A DNA stretch of 64,000 nucleotides. Origin: Daucus carota subsp. sativus. Lineage: Eukaryota; Streptophyta; Magnoliopsida; Apiales; Apiaceae. The notes beneath the pieces were generated by a model. It saw nothing but the letters and a program-made list of their open reading frames with translations. It had not been told where the DNA came from and made no database searches. This document shows, one piece after another, positions 46,401-57,136 of this stretch; within the stretch, counting starts at the first letter, position 1; the number at the start of each line of letters is the position of its first letter. The stretch is from the NCBI RefSeq assembly GCF_001625215.2, contig NC_030385.2:42371598-42435597 (forward strand), given 5' to 3'. The translations under genes were made by a program, and so were the position numbers.

Positions 46401-46954
46401 TGGGTTAATTATCAAGTTGGTCACTGAAGTGGGCTTAATGTATCAAGTTGGTCACTGAATTCAAAACGGTATCAAGATAGTCACTGAAGTGGCCATAATT
46501 ATCAAGTAAGTACTTTGAAATATGAGTTCAAGTAGTAAAAATATTATTTATAAAGTTTTACACATTATTTTTAAATGTTAGCACAGCCAACTAAAAGGTT
46601 ATGCCTTCTATTATTTAAAATAATATATTTATATTTTATCAAGTTTATTTATTATTTATATTTTATTATATAGTTATTTATTTGTTTTAATTAAAAATAA
46701 ATAATAAATAAACTTGATAAAATCAAAATATATTATCATAAATATTAGAAGTCGTAACCTTTTACTTGGTTTTGGTATAATTTAAAAATAATGTGTAAAA
46801 CTTTATAAATAATATTTTTACTGCTTGAACTTATATTTCAAGGTACTTGTTTGATATTTATGGCCACTTCAGTGACCATCTTGATACCGTTTTGAGTTCA
46901 GTGACCAACTTGATACATTAAGCCCACTTCAGTGACCAACTTGATAATTAACCT
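46401..46954. mobile_element. Long inverted-repeat (foldback) element
   Basis: About 550 bp forming a nearly complete palindrome with arms of about 270 bp centred near 46675. The arms repeat TATCAAGTTGGTCACTGA three times as a subterminal motif. Ends GGTTAATTATCAAG / CTTGATAATTAACC. A 9-bp duplication TTTTTTTTA (46392-46400 and 46955-46963) fits a MULE but is low-complexity. If transcribed it would give a long double-stranded RNA. Confidence 0.8.
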
Positions 46955-47104
46955 TTTTTTTTATTAGGTGGTGGTTTTTGATTGGTGTAATTTTTTGTGT
47001 ATGCACTGGGACCATCATTATTAATGGGATGAGAATTAATAAAAATCTACCATCTAGCTAAAAAGTGATTGTTAATATGTGCCAGAAAATCCGCTTTTTT
47101 AATA

Positions 47105-47314
47105 CTCCCTATGTTCAACCATTTCTTTACCTTTTCCTTTTTGAGAAGTTTAATCCAATTTTTGGCATTTAAAAACTTATGAAAAATAGTCAATGGTTCC
47201 CACTATTTCTCCATCTTTCATTCTTTTCACACTACTTTTACTTCACTATCTTCTTTTTAAACATTAAAAATCAATAGGTCTCACCACTTCTCCCGTTTTT
47301 GTTTCCTTTTCCAC

Positions 47315-47368
<54 letters not shown>

Positions 47369-47418
47369 TAACTTTCTTGTCCAACCCATTAGATAAGAAA
47401 TGGGAAGGACGGAGAGAG
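47105..47418. mobile_element. Stowaway-like MITE containing a (TA)n run
   Basis: Ends CTCCCTATGTTCAACC / GGGAAGGACGGAGAGAG with TA at both borders; about 314 bp including a long (TA)n microsatellite at 47322-47366. The neighbouring 46955-47104 and 47419-47900 hold no gene. Confidence 0.7.
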
Positions 47419-48123
47419 TATATACACTCTAATAACAAAAAATTACAAGAATTAATATAATGTCCTACACTCATGAAGTTATACATATCGAACCATGATA
47501 TGCATTTTGTAAAGTATCTTCTTGATAACTATATAATTTAATAAATTGTAAATTAAAAATGTCATACTACACAAATGCTGGCAACCTTTTGAGGTTACTC
47601 TTAATTTCAATATCCATCATATTATTACTAAATATATGATGAACATAGTTGCATCCATGCACAAAAATTTCATATCACCAATCACAATATTGAAATGACA
47701 TAGTATTTTTAATATCTTCTGATAATGTTGACATACTATATTTAAAAAGTAACTAATTATTATAACCAACTTCACTAAAATACATCATCGTAGAACATCT
47801 ACAACCCTATTGGCTATATACACATATACTCAAAGAAAATTGACTATAATAATTGATTATATTTTCGAAATGTTATGCTATTATTATTTCAACTTGTTGA
47901 AATAGTGATCTCTTCGATCAATTATAACTACAAATCTACTAATTTATGTCGTATAATCTCGTATCACGATAAGCAATTATTTTAGTGATTTTTATATTCT
48001 TAATGAGATCATAACAATAAGATATAAGTTGTGTTACGATGAATACATAAGAATTTAACACAAATTACAGATCCTTTCAATAATACGCTTTTCGTTGCGA
48101 AATTTCTTCATCTTTGATAATGT

Positions 48124-48216
48124 ATGGAGCATTTCTTCACTATTTATTTTCATTTAGTGAAAATTACAAGTGATTAACCAGATCTAATGAATTAAATAAT
48201 GAAGAAAATGCTCCAT
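48124..48216 (-). ncRNA. Candidate microRNA-like hairpin, copy C
   Basis: On the minus strand ATGGAGCATTTTCTTCATTA pairs with TAGTGAAGAAATGCTCCAT across a ~93 nt foldback; the stem is about 36 bp with a one-base bulge and G-U pairs. A TATA box (TATATATATAA, plus-strand 48316-48327) lies about 100 bp upstream on that strand, preceded by TAACTGTTTAATTGTCATTG. The copies at 53168 and 56936 keep both arms. No known microRNA is recognised. Expression is untested. Confidence 0.4.
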
Positions 48217-48536
48217 GGATTACCAACTTGAAAATAAACACTAAAGATATAAAATATATTGCAAAAGATATATGTATAGAGAACTTAAGATATTTTTGAA
48301 GAGATGAGTGTATATGATTATATATATAGAGAGAGGATGGACGGAGAAAACAATGACAATTAAACAGTTATGAGTATGTAACGGTTGGGCGAAGAAAATA
48401 ATAAGAATTCAATAGTTACATATCTGTAACGGATATGAAAAATGAATAAATTAATTAATGATTACAACTGTACAAAGGACAAACATAAATATAATTAATG
48501 ATTGAATATCTAATTAATAAATATAAGGGATGTATT

Positions 48537-48948
48537 CAATTGGGATTTTAAAAGACTTTTTTTATTCATGAAATCTAAGAGTATTCGATTGGGATTGTTT
48601 AAAATTCATTAAAATCTGAGGGTATTCAATCAGGATTTTAAATTATGCTTAAAAGTGGTATTCAATTGAGATTGTTTAAAATCCATTAAAATTTGATGGT
48701 ATTCAAATGCTGATGGATTTTTTTGAATTTCATAAATGATGGATTTTGTGGGATTTCTCGGTGTATTTTAAGTTTTTTGAAATCGCACCAAAATCAATGA
48801 GATTTTGAAATATTATACTTAAATCCTAAAGAATCTTTATCAACTATGCGATATTTTATCAAGAATCCGCACAAAATCAAAATAACATACAATCCATTAA
48901 AATTCATAGCATAAAAATAATCAATTAAAATCTCAATCGAATACCCTC
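48537..48948. repeat. MITE with GGGATGTATTC ends, related to 8299-8760
   Basis: Ends GGGATGTATTCAATTGGGATT / TCAATCGAATACCCT. It shares the repeated GGTATTCAATTG.GATT motifs and the GATGGATTTT.TGAA centre with the nested element at 8299. The target duplication is unclear. Confidence 0.65.
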
Positions 48949-49002
48949 CACAATGTTTATCTCAGTGACTTTAGCGAGATACATATGTGAATGTATCATT
49001 AG

Positions 49003-49390
49003 AGCATCTCCAACCATCTAAAACCCTTGGCTAAAAGGTGAGTTGGCATACTTAAAATAAAAAAATTTAGCCAACAGCTCCAAAAACTCAACTCCAACCA
49101 TGCTCAGCTGTTATCTATAAATTTAGCCAACCTCCTATGGATGGCTAAATTTGTCGAACCTCTACAGGTCTGTAAGAAAATCTGTAGGAAGATTGTACAT
49201 CATTTATTACCATATTGAACTGATATATTCTATTTTAACAATTTAAAATATTAATAACATACTATTTTTAAATTATAGCCAACCAATATAGCCAGTACCA
49301 TTGAAACAAAATGTGTTACACGTTCAGCAAATTTTACATAATGTCTTACAGGTCCAATTTAGCCAACGATTATAGCCAACGCCGTTGGAG
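49003..49390. repeat. MITE-like repeat, GCATCTCCAAC-ended (copy 2)
   Basis: Starts GAGCATCTCCAACC and ends GCCGTTGGAG, where the expected ATGCTC is lost. It is homologous to 4741-5156 along its length. The following 49391-50150 is AT-rich without a supportable gene. Confidence 0.65.
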
Positions 49391-50150
49391 TATATGAATC
49401 ACCTGTCATATTTATTTAATTTAATGCGATAGATTTTTTATAGCAAAAATCTTTGTTTGTTATCTTGAATTAAATTTACTATATTCAAAATACAACTGAT
49501 AATATATATATATTTTTGTCATAAAACGATTATATTAAACCAAGATAAGTTACAATCCGGATGAACAGAATTTTCTTCATTCAAGAATGTATATCATATA
49601 ACCGAAAGGATGTAAATACTCCGGAAGCTTAGATAACATAGTCTTTTAAGTCAGAAGAGATAACGCATAAAAAAAGGCCTCGTTAAAAACTCGAGGGGGA
49701 AAAGAGTGCCCTACAAAATTACATCGTTTACAAAATAAACTATAAACTAATATCTTCCTTATTTCCTTCTATCAATATTTATCCATAAAATACGAGTGAA
49801 TTTGAAAAAATTTCTTAAAATCTCTTTCAAATATCTTGAAAATAAGACAGATTCAAATAAAAAGAATACCAGTGAATTTGAAAAAAAATTAAAACAAATA
49901 CATAAATGAGTCAATATTATAGCACAATTATCTCCCAATTAGCACCCTTCTTTTCCGTCCCTTCTAAATCTTTCTACCACCACCATCGATGTTAAGATCT
50001 TGGAAGTTCCCTAATAATATATTTGAGATTGAACAATTTAGAATTAGATATCCAATCATTCATTATTTCTACGTATGTCCGTTGTACACTTGTTATTATT
50101 TTATCCACATCCGCTATAAATGTTAGAATTTTTATTATTTACTCTTCTAT

Positions 50151-50643
50151 GGCACCATCAAAGATTTCTTCTTCTGTTCTTGGTCAAAATCTGACCAGAC
50201 GTATTTCAAAAGATATAGAATAATTTGGACAGAGGCTCCATCAGTTCAGGGGATTTCTTACATGTGTGTGGCTTAAAAATCACCTTAGTCTTCTAATACT
50301 AATTTTGACGCAGACCATTTAAGTTGATGGTGTTCCTGTTCATGTCTAATGTAAGTTTTGTGTCACAAATTTAGACATAACTTGAAAAATTTCATACAAG
50401 CCGTCGATTCTGATACTGTAACCATGTTTAAATATTCTAGAAACATCGCATATATATTGTAGAAGGCACATAATTAAAGAGATAACAGTATTTACATTCT
50501 CGGGATCTAACAATCAGCAATAGTTATGGTTTAGCAAAAAGATGGTCTAACATGAAACTCGACTATGCCTGGGAGAAAAAACACTGACAGCTAATCTTGA
50601 TTTACAAACCGTGACTGAGCTCATCCGTATGAACGACACAACT
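50151..50643. repeat. Duplicated fragment of 42887-43421
   Basis: Copies the upstream region of the NHL gene and the 3' end of the small basic protein gene (landmarks GGCACCATCAA, AGTTCAGGGGATTTCTTACA, GTGTGTGGCTTAAAAATCAC, GACGCAGACCATTTAAGTTG). It has many point changes and small indels and is clearly older than the insertion at 50653. Confidence 0.85.
50547..50643 (-). pseudogene. C-terminal fragment of the small basic protein gene
   Basis: Encodes VVSFIRMSSVTVCKSRLAV, then SVFSPRHSRVSC and a stop, against TSS and RPS in the gene at 43326-43733. Only about 32 codons remain; the upstream part is replaced by the MITE at 50653 and unrelated sequence. Confidence 0.75.
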
Positions 50644-50652
50644 TTACAAATT

Positions 50653-50832
50653 GAGTACTGCTATGTGCACATAATTGTGTACAGAAAATTTGTACATAAT
50701 GATGTGGCAAGTGATGTGGTGGGTTTTAATTGGGATGGTTGGTGTAAATGCAAGGGGGCCATCCAATTGAAATCCGCCACATGTCATTATGTACATATTT
50801 TTGTACACAATTATGTGCACCAAGCATTTTCC
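50653..50832. mobile_element. 180-bp MULE-type MITE
   Basis: Exact 9-bp duplication TTACAAATT (50644-50652 and 50833-50841). Both ends hold the inverted pair GTGCACATAATTGTGTAC / GTACACAATTATGTGCAC. It inserted directly behind the pseudogene fragment. No coding capacity. Confidence 0.88.
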
Positions 50833-51599
50833 TTACAAATTCTTACAAACCTGACTGTGCTTTATATGTATCAAGATTATTTTTATATGATAAATTCTTA
50901 CTGTCACGGTCACTCTAACCGGGATCTTGGGATCTTGGCTTGAGAAGCAAGTGCTTCTCAATGTCTCGAATATATGATAATTTTTAATAAGTATGTCTCA
51001 ATTTTTTTTGTGTTTTAGAATAAATAAATTTAAGATGATGAAAAATTGTATAGGTTATACAATTGTTAAAAATATATTTTACTAATCCTGTCAAAATTTA
51101 AATTATAATTTTCTTGTACAAATACTTTTGACATATATATAACAGAATTACAGGAATTCGAACATCAGCATCATCATGCAATGATTCATGAGATTTGAAT
51201 CGAATAAAATAAGACTAGTTTACAGTAATTTTAGGTAGATATAAATGGGGATTTTTAAATAGGAAAGATGCACTGGCAATGATGTCCACGTGGGGTGCGC
51301 CAACTGGATATATAACGGACGTGACAGCTGTTCTAGAACTTAATGGGAATCGTCATGACTCATAGGAACATCTGAACAATTTTTTAATTCGGACATTGTT
51401 GACCAGGAATCAACTGAAACAGCAAAATGTAAATTTACAACTCAATTCGACTTTACTTGTTGCTCGAAGGGATTAATTTAGAATATCTCCTATCAGCCGG
51501 CTAATTCCCTTTTTTTGCAAGAGTAATAACTTTTTTGAGATAATTCTTCTTATTGAATCTAAAAACAGGAACATCAACAATTTTTATATTCCATATGAG

Positions 51600-51870
51600 A
51601 TCGTAAAAATTAAATATAAATTGCCTTACGATTAATATATAAGAATTTAACACAAACTAAGGATCGTTCCATTAATATTTTTTGTTGTAAAAATTCATCA
51701 TCTTCGATGATTTATGAAGCATCTCTTCACTATTTATTTCATTTAGTGAAAATCACAAGAGATATATTTGAATAAATAGGTCTATAAGGTTATATATAGA
51801 GAGAGAATGGACAATAAAATAATGACAATTAAACGATTATGGGTATGTAATGGATGGGTCCAGAAAATAA
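51600..51870 (-). ncRNA. One-armed remnant of the hairpin locus, copy E
   Basis: Minus strand keeps the promoter-like part (TATATATAACC-like TATA region, ATTGTCATTATT) and the 3' arm (ATAGTGAAGAGATGCTTCATAA), but the 5' arm and loop are deleted, so no hairpin can form. The short frame seen in complete copies is truncated here. Non-functional remnant. Confidence 0.4.
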
Positions 51871-51871
51871 T

Positions 51872-51974
51872 AGAATTCGATCCGTTCATGTGTTGAAAGG
51901 AAATGAGAAAATAGTACTCCCTCTAGAATCGATCCGTTCATGTGTTGAAAGGAAATGAGAAAATAGTAATCCCT
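51872..51974. repeat. ~52-bp tandem duplication
   Basis: AATCGATCCGTTCATGTGTTG through GAGAAAATAGTA and CCCT occurs twice in a row, including the first bases of the adjacent MITE end (ACTCCCTCT). It probably arose by slippage or faulty repair at the MITE border. Confidence 0.8.
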
Positions 51975-52236
51975 ATGTCCATCTCATTTCTTTACCGTTA
52001 CTATTTTGGGATGTCCCTCTCATTTATTTACATTACTATAAATAGTAAGTTTTTCTCATTATTACATCCACTATCTTCCCCTACTATCTCATATTTAACA
52101 ATAAAAACTACTATTACACCCACTACTTTCCCTCACTATCTCAAATCTATTTTTCATCTAACTTTACTCATTTTTTATACATTGTCTTGGTTTTCGTGTC
52201 CCCCTCCAATGTAAAGAATTGAGGGGACGGAGGGAG
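51969..52236. mobile_element. Stowaway-like MITE
   Basis: A 268 bp element with ends ATCCCTATGTCC / GGGGACGGAGGGAG and TA at both borders. The paralogous block at about 55170-56010 lacks it. Confidence 0.8.
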
Positions 52237-52339
52237 TACTACTTTAGTGGTTATAAGTGTACAATGACAGAGGTTAAAATAATCAATGATTGAAAACTAA
52301 AAGTGAGTATAATTCTTGATGAGATGTATGTAAAATATA

Positions 52340-52591
52340 CTCCCTCCTCCGTCCCCGTGAGTAGTATACATTGGGGGACGGGGACGCGGTACGGATTTTA
52401 ATATTCTTATAAAGTGTATTTGTATAATTTATTTTAAAATTTTTCTTTTTTGAATTAAAGTTTGGATGTTATATTTTTATTCAGAAAAAAAAATCTCAAA
52501 AATAAGTTACGAAACTATATTTTATAAGAGTATTAAAATGCGTGTCGAGCAGTTGAAAAAAAACGTATACAATTAAATGAGACAGAGGGAG
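52340..52591. mobile_element. Stowaway-like MITE, family A (copy 3)
   Basis: A 252 bp element with TA at both borders, a duplicated CTCCCTCCTCCGTCCCC at the left and GACAGAGGGAG at the right. It is matched in the second block by 56116-56352, so this insertion predates the block duplication. Confidence 0.9.
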
Positions 52592-53167
52592 TAGTATTTA
52601 CCAGTGATTTTATGTGACCGGATACACGTGTATAATGTATCATCAACAAGTATATTATTTAATACTTACATATATCAAGAAATATTTATCTCCGTTTCCT
52701 AACATATTGATTTACCTTTTGTTTAAAATATTAGGTCTAATCACCAATCATATTTATTTTATTTAATATGATAGATTAGTTCTAGCAAAATCTTTGTTTT
52801 TTGTCTTGAATTAAATATATTATATTTAAAATACATTGATATTATATTTGAGATTGAACAAGTTAGGATTAGATCAATCATCATTATTTTTATGTATGTC
52901 CGGTGTATACGTCAAATCTTTAAATTTTTATTATTTTATTCACATCCGTTACACACATAACTGTTTGAAGTTTTATTATTTTCTCCGTCCATCCGTTACA
53001 TATCATAACTGTTCAATTGTCATTGTTTTCTCCGTCCATCCTCTATATATATAAAACTCATATAAACCCATCTTCAAATACATCTTCATCTCTCTATACA
53101 TATATTGTATAACATATTTTGTATCTTTCAAGTATATAGCGTGTATTAATTTTCAACTTGATAATCT

Positions 53168-53258
53168 ATGGAGCATTTTCTTCATTATTCAATTCATTAG
53201 ATCTTGCTAATCACTTGTTTTTAATCTAAATGAAATAAATAGTGAAGAAATGCTCCAT
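53168..53258 (+). ncRNA. Candidate microRNA-like hairpin, copy A
   Basis: ATGGAGCATTTTCTTCATTA pairs with TAGTGAAGAAATGCTCCAT; AATTCATTAGAT pairs with ATCTAAATGAAAT-type sequence further in, leaving a ~25 nt loop. The ~91 nt foldback has one bulge and a few mismatches, within the shape of plant microRNA precursors. A TATA box (53044-53056) lies ~115 bp upstream, preceded by repeated TAACTGTT motifs and TTTTCTCCGTCCATCC. A 27-codon frame starts in the 3' arm (53250-53330). Its role is unproven. Confidence 0.45.
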
Positions 53259-53368
53259 GAATTGTTGAAGATGATGAATTTCCGCAACAACGGAAAAAGT
53301 ATTGGTGAAAGGATCTGTAATTTGTGTTAAATTCTTATGTATTCATCATAAAACTACATATATTTAAT

Positions 53369-53560
53369 GAAATTTTCTATGATGTGCTCAAAGGCACAGA
53401 ATAGTCACTAAACTTTCGTAAAAATGGTAAATTTTGATTAGTGGATAAATAATAAATGTTAGTGAACCCCCTGTATTCACATCAAATCCACAAATAAAAA
53501 TTAGTCATTTTCAAGAGTTGGTGCTTATTATGTACCTTTTGATACACATTAGAAAGACCG
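53369..53560. mobile_element. 192-bp MULE-type MITE (copy 2)
   Basis: Exact 9-bp duplication ATATTTAAT (53360-53368 and 53561-53569). Same family and length as 32720-32911. The paralogous hairpin locus at 48 kb lacks it, giving an empty site. Confidence 0.9.
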
Positions 53561-54652
53561 ATATTTAATCATTACGATCTCATCTGAAATATAAAAATCA
53601 TTGAAATGATTGCTTATCGTGATACGAGATTATAAGGCAGTAATAAATAAATTTTTAGTTCTATCTTATATCTGAATCTTGACGAAGACATTACTACCCT
53701 TATACATACATAATTGTTATTTTCTCCGCCGATCCATTGCGTACACATAACTGCTTAATTGTTATTGTATTCTGTCCGTCCTGTACACATAACCGAAAAC
53801 TAGTACCCTCCTGCTTTTGAGGGAAATTAAAACAGAAGACCGCACATTTTCCTTTTTTCGTTTTTGGCTAAAAAGGAGTTATTTTTTCTTTTGTTGCATT
53901 CTTGTCAATTCCTTCACAGTGCATGCAACTAACTACTTCATGAAGCTTAATTATTCGACAGATATCTACTGCAAAGGCTCTGACAACTGTGAGCAATACA
54001 TGTGATATGATATTTTATATGTGTTTTAAAATAAATAAATTTAAGAAGATGAAAAATTGTATAGGTTATACAATTGTTAAAAATAGATTTTATTTTTAAT
54101 CCTGTCAAAATTTAAATTATAATTTTCTTTTATAAAATCTTTTGACATATATAAAACATAATTATACGAATTCGAACATCAGCATCATCATGCAATGAGT
54201 CATGAAATTTCAATCGAATAAAATAAGATTATTTTACAGTAAATTTTAGGTAGATATAAATGAAGATTTTTAAATAGGAAAGATGCGCTGGCAATGACAT
54301 CCACGTGTGCGCCAACTGGATATATAACGGACGTGGCAGCTGTTCTAGAACTTAATTGGAATCTTCATGACTCATAGGAAGATCTGAACAATTTTTTAAT
54401 TCGGACATTGTTGACTAGGAATCTACTGAAACTGCAAATTGGAGATTTACAACTCAATTCGACTTTAATTATTTCTCGAGGGATTAATTTAGAATATCTC
54501 CCATAAACCGGCTAATTCCCTTTTTTTGCAAGAGTAATAACTTTTTTGAGATAATTCTTGTTATTGAGTCTAAAAACAGGAACATCAATAATTTTTATAT
54601 TCCATATGAGATCGTAAAAATTAAATATAAATTGCCTTACGATTAATATATA

Positions 54653-54903
54653 CTCCCTCCGTCCCCCTGAGTTATATACATTGAGGGACGGGGACGCGGC
54701 ACGGACTTTAATGCTCCCTTAAAATATAGTTCTATAACTTATTTTTAAGATTTTTCTTTTCTGTATAAAAGTTTGAATGTTATATATTTATTCAGAATAA
54801 GAAAATTTTAAAAATAAGTTATGGAACTATGTTTTATAAGAGCATTGAAGTGCGTGTCGAGCAGTGAAAAAGAAACGTATAGAATTAAATGGGACAGAGG
54901 GAG
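54653..54903. mobile_element. Stowaway-like MITE, family A (copy 4), empty site known
   Basis: A 251 bp element with TA borders. The first block reads GATTAATATATAAGAATTTAAC at the same place (about 51635-51655), so the insertion is directly visible. Confidence 0.93.
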
Positions 54904-54904
54904 T

Positions 54905-55140
54905 AAGAATTTAACACAAATTAAGGATCATTCCGTTAATATTTCTTTGTTGTAAAAATTCATCATCTTCGATGATTTATGAAGCATCTCTTCACTATTT
55001 ATTTCATTTAGTGAAAATCACAAGAGATATATTTGAATAAATAGGTCTATAAGGTTATATATAGAGAGAGGATGGACAATAAAATAATGACAATTAAACG
55101 ATTATGGGTATGTAATGGATGGGGCCAGAAAATAATAGAA
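54905..55140 (-). ncRNA. One-armed remnant of the hairpin locus, copy F
   Basis: Same deletion as copy E: 3' arm and promoter-like region kept, 5' arm missing. The deletion therefore predates the block duplication. Non-functional as a hairpin. Confidence 0.4.
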
Positions 55141-55176
55141 TTTGAGCAGTTCATGTGTTGAAAGGAAATGAAAAAT

Positions 55177-56000
55177 GGGTTTTTTTTTCATAAATATCCA
55201 AGTCTAAATGAATTTTTGCAAAAATACTGTCATTTTTTGAAAGAAATTGCAAAATTACTATATTTCAAAAAATATTTGCAAAAATACGGAGGTTGCATAT
55301 GCAACCATATCTTCAATTGTTAGCAACCATATATGCAATCACAAATGCAACTTTGAAAAAAAAATTAAAAATTATATTTAGTTGCATAATAAGTTGCAAC
55401 TAGTTGCAAAATGTTAAAAATGATTTCCCTTGCGGGGCCAATAGCAATAACACAAAAACAACTACTAAATCAACCACAAAATCAACCATACTCAAATCTT
55501 AAACACCTACACAGCTCACCACCATCACCAGCCCACAACCCCACCTCTAATTTGCTTTCATCTGCTCAAACCCAACACAATCAATCACACCGTCTGCCCA
55601 CCCCCCAAATATCACAACACCACCCTCACCTCTTTCGAGCCATTCCTACCAACAATTACTCTTCCTGCCCTGCGCCGTCTTTGGTCGTCTAACTCCGGCG
55701 AGCTTAACGTCGGAAAGTGAAGAGAGGGAGAGAAAGCATGCGAGATAAAATTAACTTTAAAACGGACATGATATAAATGAAGAGATGAGAGAGAGGTGGA
55801 GAGTGCGAGAGACATGATTGTGAAAGACAAAGCGAAAAGAAAGAAGGAAAGAGGGGACGGGAGTGAGAAGGAACGATGTAAATCGTATCTACGCAAAGTT
55901 TTGAGTGATGTTTGAAGAAAACGGTAGATTTGCAATGTTTTAGGGATTACCGTATTACTGCAATTAATTTGCTAAAAAGTAGTATATTTCATAAATACCC
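55177..56000. mobile_element. MULE-like element with a C-rich, gene-like insert
   Basis: The 824 bp insertion is absent from the first block. Borders GGGTTTTTTTTTCATAAAT and ATTTCATAAATACCC lie between ATGAAAAAT (55168-55176) and ATGAAATAAT (56001-56010), an imperfect 9-10 bp duplication. Subterminal TTTTTGCAAAAATAC motifs occur on the left and are echoed on the right. The centre (55420-55900) has very different composition, C-rich on plus then GA-rich, as in a captured gene 5' region. Frames there (55411-55692 plus, 55612-55935 minus) have no recognisable domain. Confidence 0.6.
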
Positions 56001-56115
56001 ATGAAATAATAGTACTACTTTAGTGGTTATAAGTGTACAATGACAGAGGTAAAAATAATCAATGATTGAAAACTAAAAATGAGTATAATTCATGATGAGA
56101 TGCATGTAAAATATA

Positions 56116-56352
56116 CTCCTTCCGTCTCCCTGAGCAGTATACATTGGCGGACGGGGACGGGGACGCGGTTGTAAAGTGTGGTTGTGTAATTTATTTTTAA
56201 AATTTTCTTTTTCTGAATTAAAGTTTGGATGTTATATTTTTATTCAGAAAAAAAATCTCAAAAATAAGTTGCGGAACTATATTTTATAAGAGCATTGAAA
56301 TGCGTGTCAAGCAATTGAAAAAAACGTATACAATTAAATGGAACAGAAGGAG
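56116..56352. mobile_element. Stowaway-like MITE, family A (copy 5)
   Basis: A 237 bp element with TA borders, missing part of the CGGCACGGACTTTAATG segment. It is the duplicate of the copy at 52340. Confidence 0.88.
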
Positions 56353-56935
56353 TAGTATTTACCAGTGATTTTATGTGACCGGATACACGTGTATAATGTA
56401 TCATCAACAAATATATTATTTAATAGTTACATATATCAAGAAATATTTATATCCGGTTCCTAACAAATATTGATTTACCTTTTGTTTAAAATATTAGGTC
56501 TAATCACCAATCATATTTATTTTATTTAATACGATAGATTAGTTTTAGCAAAATCTTTGTTTTTTGTCTTGAATTAAATATATTATATTTAAAATACAAT
56601 TGATATTATATTTGAGATTGAACCAGTTAAGATTAGATCAATCATTATTATTTTTATGTATGTCCGGTGTATACGTGAAATCTTTAAATTTTTATTATTT
56701 TATTCACATCTGTTACACATATAACTGTTTGAAGGTTTATTATTTTCTCCGTCCATCCGTTACATATCATAACTGTTCAATTGTCATTGTTTTCTCCGTC
56801 CATCCGCTATATATATAAAACTCATATAAACTCATCTCTTCACATACATCTTCATCTCTCTCTATACATATATTGTATAACATATCTTGTATCTTTCAAC
56901 TATATAGTGGGTATTAATTTTCAACTTGATAATCT

Positions 56936-57026
56936 ATGGAGCATTTTCTTCATTATTCATTTCATTAGATCTTGTTAATCACTTGTTTTTAATCTAAATG
57001 AAATAAATAGTGAAGAAATGCTCCAT
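56936..57026 (+). ncRNA. Candidate microRNA-like hairpin, copy B
   Basis: Near-identical duplicate of copy A: the same 5' arm ATGGAGCATTTTCTTCATTA and 3' arm TAGTGAAGAAATGCTCCATG, with a TATA box at 56808-56820 and the same upstream TAACTGTT motifs. Changes since duplication fall in the loop and flank (CAATTC to CATTTC; GCTAAT to GTTAAT) rather than in the outer 20 bp of the stem. The 27-codon frame is 57018-57098. Confidence 0.45.
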
Positions 57027-57136
57027 GAATTATTGAAGATGATGAATTTCGGCAACAACGGAAAAAGTATTGGTGAAAGGATCTGTAATTTGTGTTAAAT
57101 TCTTATGTATTCATCATAAAACTACATATATTTAAT

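Larger units (their letters stand above)
51001..54005. repeat. Block duplication, copy 1
   Basis: Tandem block repeated at 54017-58780. Order in both: AATAAATAAATTTAAGA.GATGAAAAATTGTATAGG, the bZIP-rich segment, a one-armed hairpin locus (minus), a stretch GTGGTTATAAGTGTACAATG, a family-A MITE, a complete hairpin locus (plus), a 192-bp MITE, and a tail ACTAGTACCCTCCTGCTTTTG..GCAATACATGTGATATG. No protein gene recognised. Confidence 0.85.

Noticed and set aside
53168-53258. Hairpin as a known conserved microRNA
   Set aside because: Neither arm resembles any conserved plant microRNA that I know, so I report it only as a candidate new family.
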